Assembly (NCBI GenBank): GCA_945860285.1 | Contig: CAMAQB010000002.1 | Coordinates: 28,917-92,916, forward strand | Length of the DNA: 64,000 nucleotides | Direction of reading: 5' to 3' | From: Akkermansia muciniphila | Lineage (GTDB): Bacteria; Verrucomicrobiota; Verrucomicrobiia; Verrucomicrobiales; Akkermansiaceae | Part shown: positions 53,707-62,301 of the stretch, piece after piece | Layout: each line of letters begins with the position of its first letter | How positions within the stretch are numbered: the first letter of the stretch is position 1 | The notes under the pieces: model-generated | What the model was told of the DNA's origin: nothing | Databases searched by the model: none | The model's input: the letters and a program-made list of their open reading frames with translations, nothing else | Made by a program: the position numbers and the translations under genes

Positions 53707-54418
53707 GCACTTTGAGAAACCCCTGTTTTTCCACCTGTTCGAGCAGGCCGTTGGCACTTAGTGCAGAACCGACGTTGATACTCAATCCGCACGACTCCAA
53801 CGACTGCGCTGTCCAGACGTTGCAAATACGAGGAAAATAGTAGGAATGTTTGCAGTCGATCAGGTATCCATCACCCCAGCTCGAAGGTGCGATCACCTGC
53901 GGGTTGCCATTCTGGTCGAACTTGTTGCAACTGTTGAGAAACGAGGCGAAAGCCTGTCCGTTTTTTTCCTGGATCTCCCCCCGATAGATGCGCTGCTGGA
54001 AACAGACATCCTCGATCTTCCAGGAAACCGGAATCACTTCGGTCACGGAAGGCGAGGGCAGGCAGAGCGCATTGAAAACCTCCCAGGGGTACAACCAACG
54101 CTTCTGAACATAAGCCACCCGGTTGCCCCAGCTCATTTCCACATAGCGGTAGGGTCCCTGGGGGAACTTGAAACCTGCCGGTGCACGGTAACCATGATTG
54201 ACAATCCAATCATAGGGAACGACCAAAGCCGTATGAAGTGAGTCGGCGACCACATACACCGGCACGGTAGAACCAAGAGGAGCATGTTTTTTGATCGAAA
54301 CCTGCTGGGTCGATGTCGCGCTTTTTTCCGGAACGGGAAGGCGCAGTGTGCACGATTGCAGAACCAGCAAGCAGGCGATCGAGGCGGACGGAAGCAGAGC
54401 GGAGAACAAACGATTCAT
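53660..54418 (-). CDS. DUF2459-family lipoprotein
   Basis: This 252-residue protein has a lipoprotein signal (IACLLVLQSCTLRLP) and matches the DUF2459/TIGR02117 pattern: VPVYVVADSLHTALVVPYDW, YRYVEMSWGNRVAYVQ, SWGDGYLIDCKHSYYFPRICNVWTAQSLESCGL. The domain contains conserved His, Trp and a Cys-Asn-x-Trp motif of unknown role. The C-terminal 50 residues overlap the recombinase start in another frame. It follows the PDZ protein by 71 bases. Confidence 0.8.
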   Translation of the reverse strand: MNRLFSALLPSASIACLLVLQSCTLRLPVPEKSATSTQQVSIKKHAPLGSTVPVYVVADSLHTALVVPYDWIVNHGYRAPAGFKFPQGPYRYVEMSWGNRVAYVQKRWLYPWEVFNALCLPSPSVTEVIPVSWKIEDVCFQQRIYRGEIQEKNGQAFASFLNSCNKFDQNGNPQVIAPSSWGDGYLIDCKHSYYFPRICNVWTAQSLESCGLSINVGSALSANGLLEQVEKQGFLKVHDGLKDKARKNEKPG

Positions 54419-54489
54419 CAGTGGGGTGCGTCAATCCATAACATCCGGCGACCGTCACTGCGAGAATTTTTCAATGAAGAATTTGTAAC

Positions 54490-55515
54490 TTACTTTTCAG
54501 GTTGAACTTCCGGCTGGACTTTCAACTCGATGCCATTCGCACCGCCGAAACCGATGTTCAGGCCGTCGAGCCTTTCCCGGATTTGGGGAGGAACCGCCGC
54601 TTTGTCCTGTTGGGTTTGATAGGGGCCCGACCATTGCAGATTATTGTCCTTGTCGAACACCTTGGCCTCGGTGGAATCACCGTCGCGGCTGATTTCAATT
54701 CTTCCCTCGCCATCCATCATGTTAACGGAGCTTTTCATTCCCATTTGAATGGCACCGCGGCCACCGGGTTGCAAATGCAGCATCCCCATGTTGGCGTCCT
54801 TCATCATCTTTTCCACCCGCCCTCTCAGGTCGGCGGCACCAGGTGGCAATATCTGGTTTCCCGCCGCGCCGCCGGCGATGTCATTCGCGCCCAACGCCTT
54901 CAAATTTTTTTCGATGGCATCGCGCATCTCCTTCGGCAGTCCTTCCAGCATTCTCTGCGGAGCCGGTCCGTCACCAGGCTCACAATTCTCCAGCCCGGCG
55001 ACCTGCTCGGCCGGACGCGGCACCAAGGCCAGGGATTTTTCACTCAACTGACCCCGATGAATCACGCTGACTTTGACCGAGTCGCCCGGCTTGTGTTTTT
55101 CGAGCACGTCGCAGAGGCAGTCGTGACACTTCACGGGTTGTCCATCAACCTGGGTGATGACATCCGATTCCTCGATGCCCGCCTGCGCGGCAGGACCGTT
55201 CGGATCGATCAGCCGGACCAAGGCGCACGCGTCCTCGGCCAGACCAAGATGCGCGGCCAGAACATGGGGAACAGGGGCCATGCCAAGACCGATATACGCC
55301 TTGTCCACAGCAGCCGCCTGTGCCTTTTGGGCATCTTTCTTTTCCTTGTTGCCCTCCGCAAGATCCGACTGGGCGGCTGCGGGCGCGGATTCCTCACGCT
55401 GCTCCTTGGGGGCTTGATTCGGTGCAAGAGGCTCAACTTTCTGTGGAGGTTCGAGGGCAAAAATCCGGAAAGCCGTGAGAGCGGAGATGCTTAATGTGAT
55501 GGTATGCAGTTTCAT
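54490..55515 (-). CDS. Exported PDZ-domain protein of a sigma/anti-sigma operon
   Basis: This 341-residue protein has an export signal (LHTITLSISALTAFRIFALEPP), a low-complexity charged linker, a PDZ domain at about residues 70-165 (AYIGLGMAPVPHVLAAHLGLAEDACALVRLIDPNGPAAQAGIEESDVITQVDGQPV), and an unrecognised C-terminal half. No serine-protease triad is visible, so it is not an HtrA protease. The PDZ loop contains a CHDCLC cluster, which is unusual. Its position after the sigma factor and membrane anti-sigma-like genes suggests a periplasmic sensor or partner. That is an inference. Confidence 0.8.
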   Translation of the reverse strand: MKLHTITLSISALTAFRIFALEPPQKVEPLAPNQAPKEQREESAPAAAQSDLAEGNKEKKDAQKAQAAAVDKAYIGLGMAPVPHVLAAHLGLAEDACALVRLIDPNGPAAQAGIEESDVITQVDGQPVKCHDCLCDVLEKHKPGDSVKVSVIHRGQLSEKSLALVPRPAEQVAGLENCEPGDGPAPQRMLEGLPKEMRDAIEKNLKALGANDIAGGAAGNQILPPGAADLRGRVEKMMKDANMGMLHLQPGGRGAIQMGMKSSVNMMDGEGRIEISRDGDSTEAKVFDKDNNLQWSGPYQTQQDKAAVPPQIRERLDGLNIGFGGANGIELKVQPEVQPEK

Positions 55516-55571
55516 AATTACTTGTTTTTTCTTTGCGATTGCAGCGACCCGATCCGGGACATTTGTTCAAA

Positions 55572-56219
55572 TTAATGGATTTTTTCGGGGACGATCATCA
55601 GCTCCTCGCGCGGGATGAAAAGCATGCGTTCGATGCCGTTCTCATCGCGAACGAGAACGCGGTCCTGATAGCGGAATCGCAGCACGCGTTTCGGCTGGCG
55701 GTTCTGTGTCCAGATCACACCTTCATCGGCAGCCTTTTGAATACCGGAGCCATAACTGGTGGTGACAATGCCCGGCGACATCGTTTTTGCCGGGAGTAAA
55801 GGGAGATTGCCGCCGTCCGACGAAGAGGCGAGAGGCTGCGCAGTTTGGTCCACGGGGATCAGGAAAGCAGCGAGACCGCCGATCGCGGCCACAGCAGCGG
55901 CGGCCAGCATTCTTTTTACGCGCAGGTGTTTCGCCTGGGGAGCCGCGACGGCATCCTTGTGGGAACCGGGAAACATCAACACCTTGTCGTTGAGAGCGAA
56001 GGGAACATCGGCAACAATCGCATGAAACCGGGCCATGCTTTTTTCATCAAGCGCACGTGGTTTCTGACCGACAAGCAAGGCCTCCAAAGGACGCAGCGAT
56101 GCATCCACTTCGCGTTGCCCGCACACCGCGTCCTCCAGGCGGGCAAGAGTGCGTTCGCTCAACCCGGCGGGTTTCAGTGAGCACAGGATGTTTTCCAATT
56201 CTTTGCGGTTCATTTCCAT
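55572..56219 (-). CDS. Anti-sigma-factor-like membrane protein
   Basis: This 215-residue protein has a cytoplasmic helical N-terminus (MEMNRKELENILCSLKPAGLSERTLARLEDAV) rather than a classical zinc anti-sigma motif, a single membrane segment (MLAAAAVAAIGGLAAFLIPV) near residue 115, and a periplasmic beta-like tail (QPKRVLRFRYQDRVLVRDENGIERMLFIPREELMIVPEKIH). I infer the anti-sigma role from topology and from its position 19 bases behind the ECF sigma gene. It is not a recognised family. Confidence 0.65.
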   Translation of the reverse strand: MEMNRKELENILCSLKPAGLSERTLARLEDAVCGQREVDASLRPLEALLVGQKPRALDEKSMARFHAIVADVPFALNDKVLMFPGSHKDAVAAPQAKHLRVKRMLAAAAVAAIGGLAAFLIPVDQTAQPLASSSDGGNLPLLPAKTMSPGIVTTSYGSGIQKAADEGVIWTQNRQPKRVLRFRYQDRVLVRDENGIERMLFIPREELMIVPEKIH

Positions 56220-56238
56220 GACTGAGACAGGTAAGTTG

Positions 56239-56844
56239 TTAAATCAAAAGATCGCCCTTGGTCTTGGACTCGATCAGTTTTCGCTTGAGGATTTCCAATC
56301 CGTATCGATAGCGCGAAGCGGCAGTGTTCTGTGAGATGCCGAGCATTTCGCCGATCTCGGCGAACGTTTTCTCCGCCCAGATTTTCAACAGAATCACCTC
56401 GGAGAATTTATTCGGCAGTTCCTTGATCCCCTGTTCAAGCTGCGACCTGGTTTCCTCGTCCGATGCTTCGGATTCAAACCATGGATCGAACTTCAGCGCG
56501 GCTTCACACTCCATCTCATCGGAAACATAGTCCTCGCGTTTTTTTCTGCGATCATCCTTACGACCCAGGTCGATCGACAGACGCCGGATCGTAGTGTAAA
56601 GGTAGGCCATCCACATTTCCTGACCACCGTCGAAGGTGCCGTCGTTGATTTTCTCGACAAGTTTCACCAAGGCATCCTGCACCACGTCCTCGGCATCGTG
56701 GGCGTTGCGCGTCTGACTCTTGGCAAAGAGCATCAGCCGCGGCCCCTGTTCGGACAGCCAATCACGCCAAGCGAGGGAAGAAGGGGATAAACTGATCGCT
56801 GCACTCATGGGAATATCAGGTTGCGAAAATCCAGCGTCATCCAT
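56239..56844 (-). CDS. ECF-type sigma-70 factor
   Basis: This 201-residue protein has region 2 (LFAKSQTRNAHDAEDVVQDALVKLVEKIND, AYLYTTIRRLSIDLGRK) and region 4 (LEQGIKELPNKFSEVILLKIWAEKTFAEIGEMLGISQNTAASRYRYGLEILKRKL), separated by an acidic linker (DEMECEAALKFDPWFESEASDEE). It starts 21 bases after uvrA, so it may be transcribed with that repair gene. A start at 56808 (MSAAISLSPSS) is also possible. An anti-sigma-like membrane gene and a PDZ protein follow, suggesting an envelope-stress circuit. Confidence 0.92.
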   Translation of the reverse strand: MDDAGFSQPDIPMSAAISLSPSSLAWRDWLSEQGPRLMLFAKSQTRNAHDAEDVVQDALVKLVEKINDGTFDGGQEMWMAYLYTTIRRLSIDLGRKDDRRKKREDYVSDEMECEAALKFDPWFESEASDEETRSQLEQGIKELPNKFSEVILLKIWAEKTFAEIGEMLGISQNTAASRYRYGLEILKRKLIESKTKGDLLI

Positions 56845-56865
56845 GTCGCGATTTGTTTGTTTTTC

Positions 56866-59691
56866 TCAATTGCCGGCCAGCCATTGACGCAATGCCATGC
56901 CGGTGGCGGATGTGGAATTTGACGCGACTTGCTGTGGTGTGCCTTCCGCCACAATCCTGCCACCGTTGACCCCGCCACCGGGGCCGAGGTCGATCACCCA
57001 GTCGGCTGCCGCAATGACTTCCAATTGATGTTCGACAACCAGAACGCTGTGTCCGGCATCGCGCAACCTGGCGAATGCCTCCAGCAATTTTCTTACATCG
57101 CCGAAGTGCAGTCCGGTGGTTGGTTCATCGAACAGATATAGAGTCTGCCCTGACGAAGCCGGGCGTGCCAGTTCAACGGCAAGCTTCAAACGTTGAGCCT
57201 CGCCTCCGGACAGGGTGTTCGCCGCCTGTCCCAGGGTCAGATAACCGAGTCCGAGATCGTGCATCACATCGAGCAAATGCCTGATTTTCGGAACGGCTTG
57301 GAACAAGTCCCTGGCTTTGTCGATGCTGCATCCGAGCAGGTCTGCGATGTTGTGACCTTTGAAGGCGATTTCCAGGGTCTCGCGATTGAATCGTCGTCCC
57401 TCGCAGGCAGCACACGTCACCCAGGCATCGGGCAGGAAGTGCATTTCAATTTTGATGCGACCCGCACCCTCGCATCGCTCGCAGCGTCCGCCGCGGATGT
57501 TGAAACTGAAACGCCCGGAATTGTAGCCACGTTGTCGGGACATCGGCAGCTTGGAAAACAAATCCCTGACGATGTCGAACAATCCCGTATAGGTCGCCGG
57601 ATTCGAACGCGGGCTTCTGCCGATCGCGCTTTGATCGACCACGACCACCTTGCTCAGCCACTGCGCTCCTTCCAGCCCCGCATGAAGGCCTGGTGTCTCG
57701 CCCGAGCGGGAAAACCGGCGAATCAGCGCGCGGGCAATCACATCCTCGGCGAGGGTGGATTTTCCGCTACCGCTCGGGCCGGTGAGACAAACGATTTTCC
57801 CTAACGGAATCCGCACGTCCATTCCCGTCAGGTTGCGTTCGCTGACCTTCTTGACCACCAGCCAGGGGCCTTCACTTTTCACCGCTTGATGAACGGGCCA
57901 GACTCTTTTTTCCCGCAACCAGTCGACCGTCGGCAGGTGATGCAGGTCCTGCAATCGCCCGGCACCAAGAACCGCACCTCCGGAAACTCCCGCACCGGGA
58001 CCCATTTCGATCAGCCAATCGGCGGCGCGAATCACTGATTCATCATGTTCTACTACGACAATCGTATTTCCCATGTCGCGCAGATTGAGCAGGGCGGTGA
58101 TCAGTCGGCCGGTGTCTCCCGGATGAAGGCCGATGCTTGGTTCATCGAGAACATACAACACGCCTGAAAGCCCCGAGCCCAGTTGCGAGGCGAGGCGGAT
58201 GCGTTGAGCCTCGCCGCCGGAAAGAGTGCCACTGGCCCGATTCAATGCCAGATAGGATAGACCCACATCCATCAAAAAACCCAGCCGCCTGGAGGTATCG
58301 CCGAGCACTTGACGCAGCGCCGGATTTTTTTCCATCGGCATCTGAATTCCCTTCAACCACTGCAATGACTCGTTCACCGGCAGGGCGCAGAAATCCTGTA
58401 TCCCCAGCCAAAGACCACCCGAGCCTTCGACCCGCACCGCCAGAACCGATGCCTTCAGGCGTTTGCCGTTGCAGACCCGGCAGGGCCGGTGCGACATCAC
58501 CCGCAGCAAACGGCGGCGCGCTGCTTCCGATTTGACTTCCCTGACCTTGCGCTCCGCTTCCGGGCACAAACCTTCGATGGTTTTTGTCTTGCTGCGTTTC
58601 TCCAAACCAGCCTTCCATCCGGTGTCGACTTCCCCTCCATGGATCAACACCGCATGCAGGGATTCGGGCAAATCCTGCCACGTCGTTTGTTCGTCCACCC
58701 CGTGCATGCGCAACAGCGCCCGGGCCTCGCGCACGAACTGCAATCCGCGCGGTCCGCCGGGTTTCCACCATCCGGCCACCGCCCCTGACAGAACCGCTTT
58801 GGTTTCATCGGCAATCAACAAAGCAGGGTCACAGAACATTTCCGTGCCCACACCTTCGCAGGACTCGCAGGCGCCGAGATGGGAGTTGTAGGAAAAATGT
58901 TTGGGAGAAAGTTCACCCATCACAAAGCCCGTCTGCGGATTCCGATAACTGGTCTGAAAAGAGATCGTTGTCCATTCCTCCGCTCCGGGCTCGCTGAGCA
59001 GCACGCGGGCCTCGTTGCCGCACAGCCGCAAACAGGCCTCGATGCTGTCGGCCATGCGCGATTCCATCCCGCCGCGAATCACCAGTCTGTCGACCACGAT
59101 TTCAAGCGATGCGACGGATTCATGCGGCGAAACCTCTTCGATATCGAGCATCACGCCATTGACCCGAACTCTAACAAATCCCTGACGTTTTAGGTCGGAC
59201 AACAGCGCGGAAATGTCGCCCAGGTTCACGACGTCCACAGGTGCCAGCAACACCACCTTGGTGCCCTCGGCACGGGACAGCAGCGATGCAACGATGTCCC
59301 GGGCACTCATGCGCTCTAGTTTTTCGCCGGTCTGCGGGTCGTGCGGTACTCCGACCGCCGCCCACAAGACCCTCAGAAAATCGTAAATTTCCGTGGCGGT
59401 GGCCACCGTTGATCGCGGGTTGAGCCCACCGCTGCGTTGTTCGATCGCGATGGCCGGGCAAAGGCCGTCGATGCCATCGACATCCGGTTTTTCCAACTGA
59501 TCGAGAAACTGTCGCGCATAAGCCGAAAGCGATTCGACATAACGGCGCTGCCCCTCGGCATAAAGAGTGTGAAAGGCCAGAGAGGATTTTCCGCAGCCGC
59601 TGGGTCCAGTGATGACCACGAGTTTGCCCTTGGGAATGTCGAGGGAAACATTCTTCAGATTGTGCTGCCGGGCGCCCCTGATACGAATCAT
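56866..59691 (-). CDS. uvrA: Excinuclease ABC subunit A
   Basis: This protein of about 941 residues has two ABC ATPase halves. The first Walker A is VVITGPSGCGKSSLAFHTLYAEGQRRYVESLSAYARQFL and the second CLTGPSGSGKSTLAEDV, with the LSGGEAQRIRLASQL and LSGGEAQRLKLAVELA signatures. The second zinc motif is intact (GGRCERCEGAGRIKIEMHFLPDAWVTCAACEGRRFN). In the first zinc module the leading CxxC is lost (TSYRNPQTGF instead), although GACESCEG remains. UvrA finds bulky DNA lesions for UvrBC. Planctomycetes and Verrucomicrobia carry such variant UvrA copies, so this may be a paralogue rather than the main one. GTG 59697 is an alternative start. The ECF sigma gene follows closely. Confidence 0.95.
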   Translation of the reverse strand: MIRIRGARQHNLKNVSLDIPKGKLVVITGPSGCGKSSLAFHTLYAEGQRRYVESLSAYARQFLDQLEKPDVDGIDGLCPAIAIEQRSGGLNPRSTVATATEIYDFLRVLWAAVGVPHDPQTGEKLERMSARDIVASLLSRAEGTKVVLLAPVDVVNLGDISALLSDLKRQGFVRVRVNGVMLDIEEVSPHESVASLEIVVDRLVIRGGMESRMADSIEACLRLCGNEARVLLSEPGAEEWTTISFQTSYRNPQTGFVMGELSPKHFSYNSHLGACESCEGVGTEMFCDPALLIADETKAVLSGAVAGWWKPGGPRGLQFVREARALLRMHGVDEQTTWQDLPESLHAVLIHGGEVDTGWKAGLEKRSKTKTIEGLCPEAERKVREVKSEAARRRLLRVMSHRPCRVCNGKRLKASVLAVRVEGSGGLWLGIQDFCALPVNESLQWLKGIQMPMEKNPALRQVLGDTSRRLGFLMDVGLSYLALNRASGTLSGGEAQRIRLASQLGSGLSGVLYVLDEPSIGLHPGDTGRLITALLNLRDMGNTIVVVEHDESVIRAADWLIEMGPGAGVSGGAVLGAGRLQDLHHLPTVDWLREKRVWPVHQAVKSEGPWLVVKKVSERNLTGMDVRIPLGKIVCLTGPSGSGKSTLAEDVIARALIRRFSRSGETPGLHAGLEGAQWLSKVVVVDQSAIGRSPRSNPATYTGLFDIVRDLFSKLPMSRQRGYNSGRFSFNIRGGRCERCEGAGRIKIEMHFLPDAWVTCAACEGRRFNRETLEIAFKGHNIADLLGCSIDKARDLFQAVPKIRHLLDVMHDLGLGYLTLGQAANTLSGGEAQRLKLAVELARPASSGQTLYLFDEPTTGLHFGDVRKLLEAFARLRDAGHSVLVVEHQLEVIAAADWVIDLGPGGGVNGGRIVAEGTPQQVASNSTSATGMALRQWLAGN

Positions 59692-59800
59692 CTCCACACG
59701 CCCACTTAAAACGCGAATCGTGCTTCTGGAAACTAAAAACTCCCCGTGGCGGAAGGAACCTTCATTGCCAGACGGTTTCTACTTCAGCGGAGCTAGAAGG

Positions 59801-59873
59801 TGGCTCGAGCCGGGATCGAACCAGCGACACATGAATTTTCAATCCATTGCTCTACCAACTGAGCTATCGAGCC
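59801..59873 (-). tRNA. tRNA-Phe (GAA)
   Basis: On the minus strand the sequence is GGCTCGATAGCTCAGTTGGTAGAGCAATGGATTGAAAATTCAT ... GGTTCGATCCCGGCTCGAGCCA. It forms a full cloverleaf: the seven-base acceptor stem GGCTCGA/TCGAGCC, D-arm with AGCTCAGTTGGTAGAGC, anticodon loop TTGAAAA with GAA, and a T-arm with GGTTCGATCC. The 3' CCA is not encoded. Confidence 0.97.
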
Positions 59874-60013
59874 ATGCATTTCTGCATCGGACAACCTGCT
59901 TTGGGCGGGTCGGGACAGCGATTATGGAAACAAAAGCCGTTTTGGCAATGGAAAAATGCCTCGATCCTGAAAATTTCTGTCACCGATGATTGCACCGCAG
60001 TGCGGTTCTTCCT

Positions 60014-60856
60014 ATGCTGATGCCCATGGCCACTCTCACTCTCGGCAAGCGTACGGTGTTCTCTCTAACGGGAAACGACGCGGTCCGATACCTGAATGGC
60101 CAGGTGACTCAGGACGTGCGAAGGTTGTTGACAGATCCGGCACGCGCTTTGGCCACCTGCGTCACCGATGCGAAGGGTCGATTGCAGGCGCTTGCCACAC
60201 TGTATCTGATCGACCCGCAGAAGCCGGAAATTTTGATCGAATCCGCTCCGGAGCTGCGGGAAATGCTTTACGCAAGACTCGGCCGCTATTTGATTGCCGA
60301 TGATGCCGAGCTTGCCGATGTTTCCGACGAATGGATTCTGCTTCACCATCTTGGTCACGCACCAACCGGACAATCGTATGCTTATCCTCGACTGGGGATT
60401 GCAGGCTTCGACCAATGGGTTCCGGCAGATGTCGTAGTTTCTTTGGAAGATAAATTGACACAGCTCGAGTCGGAAAAAATCCGTATCGAACATGGTGTGC
60501 CGGCATGGGATGTCGACCTGCAACCAGGCATGCTGCCGCAGGAAGCGGGACTTGAGGAACTGACCTTGTCATTTCAAAAAGGCTGCTACATCGGCCAGGA
60601 AGTCATATCCCGCATCAAGTCTGCGGGCAAACTCAACCGCATCCTGCGAAAATTCCACTTGCGCAACGATCAGGTTGTCAAAGGCGGAGAACTGCTTTCC
60701 TTCGCTGGCCAGGATGTCGTCGGCACGCTCACCAGCGTGGTTTACCCCCACGCCTTGGGGTTTCTGCAGAAAAAAGGCTTCGGCCAAAAAACCTTCGACC
60801 TGCGGCTGTCCGATGGCAGCATACTCGCACAGGCGGTTGACATGGCCGAAGGATGA
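60014..60856 (+). CDS. ygfZ: YgfZ/CAF17-like folate-binding protein
   Basis: This protein of about 280 residues resembles the GcvT-fold YgfZ family: VFSLTGNDAVRYLNGQVTQDVRRL at the N-terminus, ATCVTDAKGRLQALATLYLI, the YgfZ hallmark LSFQKGCYIGQEVISRIKSAGKLNRILRKF with its Cys, and GTLTSVVYPHALGFLQKKG. YgfZ uses tetrahydrofolate to help maintain Fe-S enzymes such as MiaB. Several in-frame starts exist (TTG 59990, ATG 60014, 60020, 60026); the start is not settled. It is convergent with the double retropepsin gene, six bases away. Confidence 0.88.
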   Translation: MLMPMATLTLGKRTVFSLTGNDAVRYLNGQVTQDVRRLLTDPARALATCVTDAKGRLQALATLYLIDPQKPEILIESAPELREMLYARLGRYLIADDAELADVSDEWILLHHLGHAPTGQSYAYPRLGIAGFDQWVPADVVVSLEDKLTQLESEKIRIEHGVPAWDVDLQPGMLPQEAGLEELTLSFQKGCYIGQEVISRIKSAGKLNRILRKFHLRNDQVVKGGELLSFAGQDVVGTLTSVVYPHALGFLQKKGFGQKTFDLRLSDGSILAQAVDMAEG

Positions 60857-60861
60857 CAGCC

Positions 60862-62271
60862 TTACCGCTGGATCAGGAAAATACGGTTTTCCCGATAGGT
60901 GATCACGGCATCCAGCTCGCGCATGAAGTCGGCTCCAAACAGACCCACGTAGTCGAGCTGCCCGCCGCTGCGGGTTGTCATGTCGGTGGCGAGGGTGCGG
61001 CGGTTCGTCAGTTCCACCTTGCCCATGGTGAGTTTTTTGATCACCGTCTCGCCCGCCGGTGCCGAGCCACCGATACCGTAAACCTTGTGTTCCATCGGAC
61101 CGACCTCACATCCATTCTTCTTAGCTTCGACAAGGTCGAGCAACGAGGTATTCGCTCCGGTATCGATCATGTAGGTGACCTTGTTCGCATTGAGCGTGCC
61201 ATCGACAAAAATGTGATTGCCGCGTCGCTCATACTGAAACGAATTGTACTTGCGCAGGTTGAGCAGTTCCTCGATTTTCAAAGCACCGCAATGGCGTAGA
61301 AAGATGTCGCCCGCCTCGGTCCAACTGTTGGCGAACTCCTGATCCTCCTTGGACAAATTCGCCACTGGAATTTGCTGCTCCTTGCCGGCGGCGAGCTTGA
61401 CCGTAATCACCGTGGAAGTTTTGGATACGATGTTCGCGCGAAAACTTTTTCCGTCGAGCGTTTTGAAAATGCGGAAGTTGAGCACCTCGTCCTTTTCCTT
61501 CACCTCACCCTCGACACCGGCATCGGTTGATTTCGCGGACTCGCCGTCGAGGCGTTTGACATCGGAATTGTCCGGACGGAAGAAAATGCGGTTTTCCTTG
61601 TAAGAAATCACCGTGTCGAGCTGCGAAAGCAGGTCCGCCCCGAACAATCCGGCGGAAGTCGAGTCCTTGGCATTCTCGGGTTTGTCCTTGTCCATGTCGG
61701 TGGCGAGGATCTTGCGGTTTTTGAAAACCGACTCGCCCATCGCAAGGGTCGGCACCTCGACCCAGCCCGCAGGCACTTCGCCCGCAACGCCATGGACCTT
61801 TTCCGTCATCGGCCCGACTTTCAATCCGCATTTTTCGACGATTTTCGTGTGCAGCAGGCTGGTGCCGGCTCCGGTATCGACAACAAAACGCGCGTCCTTG
61901 TCATTGAGCTTGGCGGTGATGATGATCGAATTGCCTTCGAGCGTCATCGGAAATGATTCGTACCCCCGCAACTCCAGCAGTTGGCGCACCGTCAGGCTCA
62001 GGCATTTTTGCAGGAACAGAGCCTTTTCCTTGCTCCAGCCTTTGATGTACTCCTGGTCTTCGGCGGAAAGGCTGGTCAACGGGACCACGGCGCGACGTTT
62101 GTTTTCCATCAGCAGGGTGGCGGAAGTATCGGTCTTGTCGATCAACGCGGCCTTGATTTCCTTGCCGGTGGAGCCCTTGAACACCCGGTATTCCTGGCCG
62201 CTCTCGGTCGTCTGCGCCCGCAGCGAAGCCATTCCGGATACGGCGAAAATGATGCAAATCAATCTTTTCAT
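60862..62271 (-). CDS. Exported tandem SHD1-retropepsin protein (two aspartic protease domains in one chain)
   Basis: This 469-residue protein has a signal peptide (LICIIFAVSGMASLRAQ) and is an internal duplication. Each half has an SHD1-like domain (YRVFKGSTGKEIKAALIDKTDTSATLLMENKRRAVVPLTSLSAEDQEYI; FRIFKTLDGKSFRANIVSKTSTVITVKLAAGKEQQIPVANLSKEDQEFA) followed by a retropepsin-like fold with a catalytic DTG (Asp132 in FVVDTGAGTSLL, Asp370 in YMIDTGANTSLL) and a shared end (GLFGADLLSQLDTVISYKENRIFF / GLFGADFMRELDAVITYRENRIFL). Each retropepsin normally acts as a homodimer, so two DTG motifs in one chain could form an internal pseudo-dimer. SHD1 domains are typical of Planctomycetes and Verrucomicrobia. 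It is followed by another SHD1 gene upstream on the same strand. Confidence 0.88.
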   Translation of the reverse strand: MKRLICIIFAVSGMASLRAQTTESGQEYRVFKGSTGKEIKAALIDKTDTSATLLMENKRRAVVPLTSLSAEDQEYIKGWSKEKALFLQKCLSLTVRQLLELRGYESFPMTLEGNSIIITAKLNDKDARFVVDTGAGTSLLHTKIVEKCGLKVGPMTEKVHGVAGEVPAGWVEVPTLAMGESVFKNRKILATDMDKDKPENAKDSTSAGLFGADLLSQLDTVISYKENRIFFRPDNSDVKRLDGESAKSTDAGVEGEVKEKDEVLNFRIFKTLDGKSFRANIVSKTSTVITVKLAAGKEQQIPVANLSKEDQEFANSWTEAGDIFLRHCGALKIEELLNLRKYNSFQYERRGNHIFVDGTLNANKVTYMIDTGANTSLLDLVEAKKNGCEVGPMEHKVYGIGGSAPAGETVIKKLTMGKVELTNRRTLATDMTTRSGGQLDYVGLFGADFMRELDAVITYRENRIFLIQR

Positions 62272-62301
62272 AAAAATATCTAACAGGAAAAATGCAGGCT
62301 C

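Noticed and set aside
59733-59756. Terminator after tRNA-Phe on the minus strand
   Set aside because: Only a five-base-pair stem with a wobble precedes the T-run; too weak to list as a feature.
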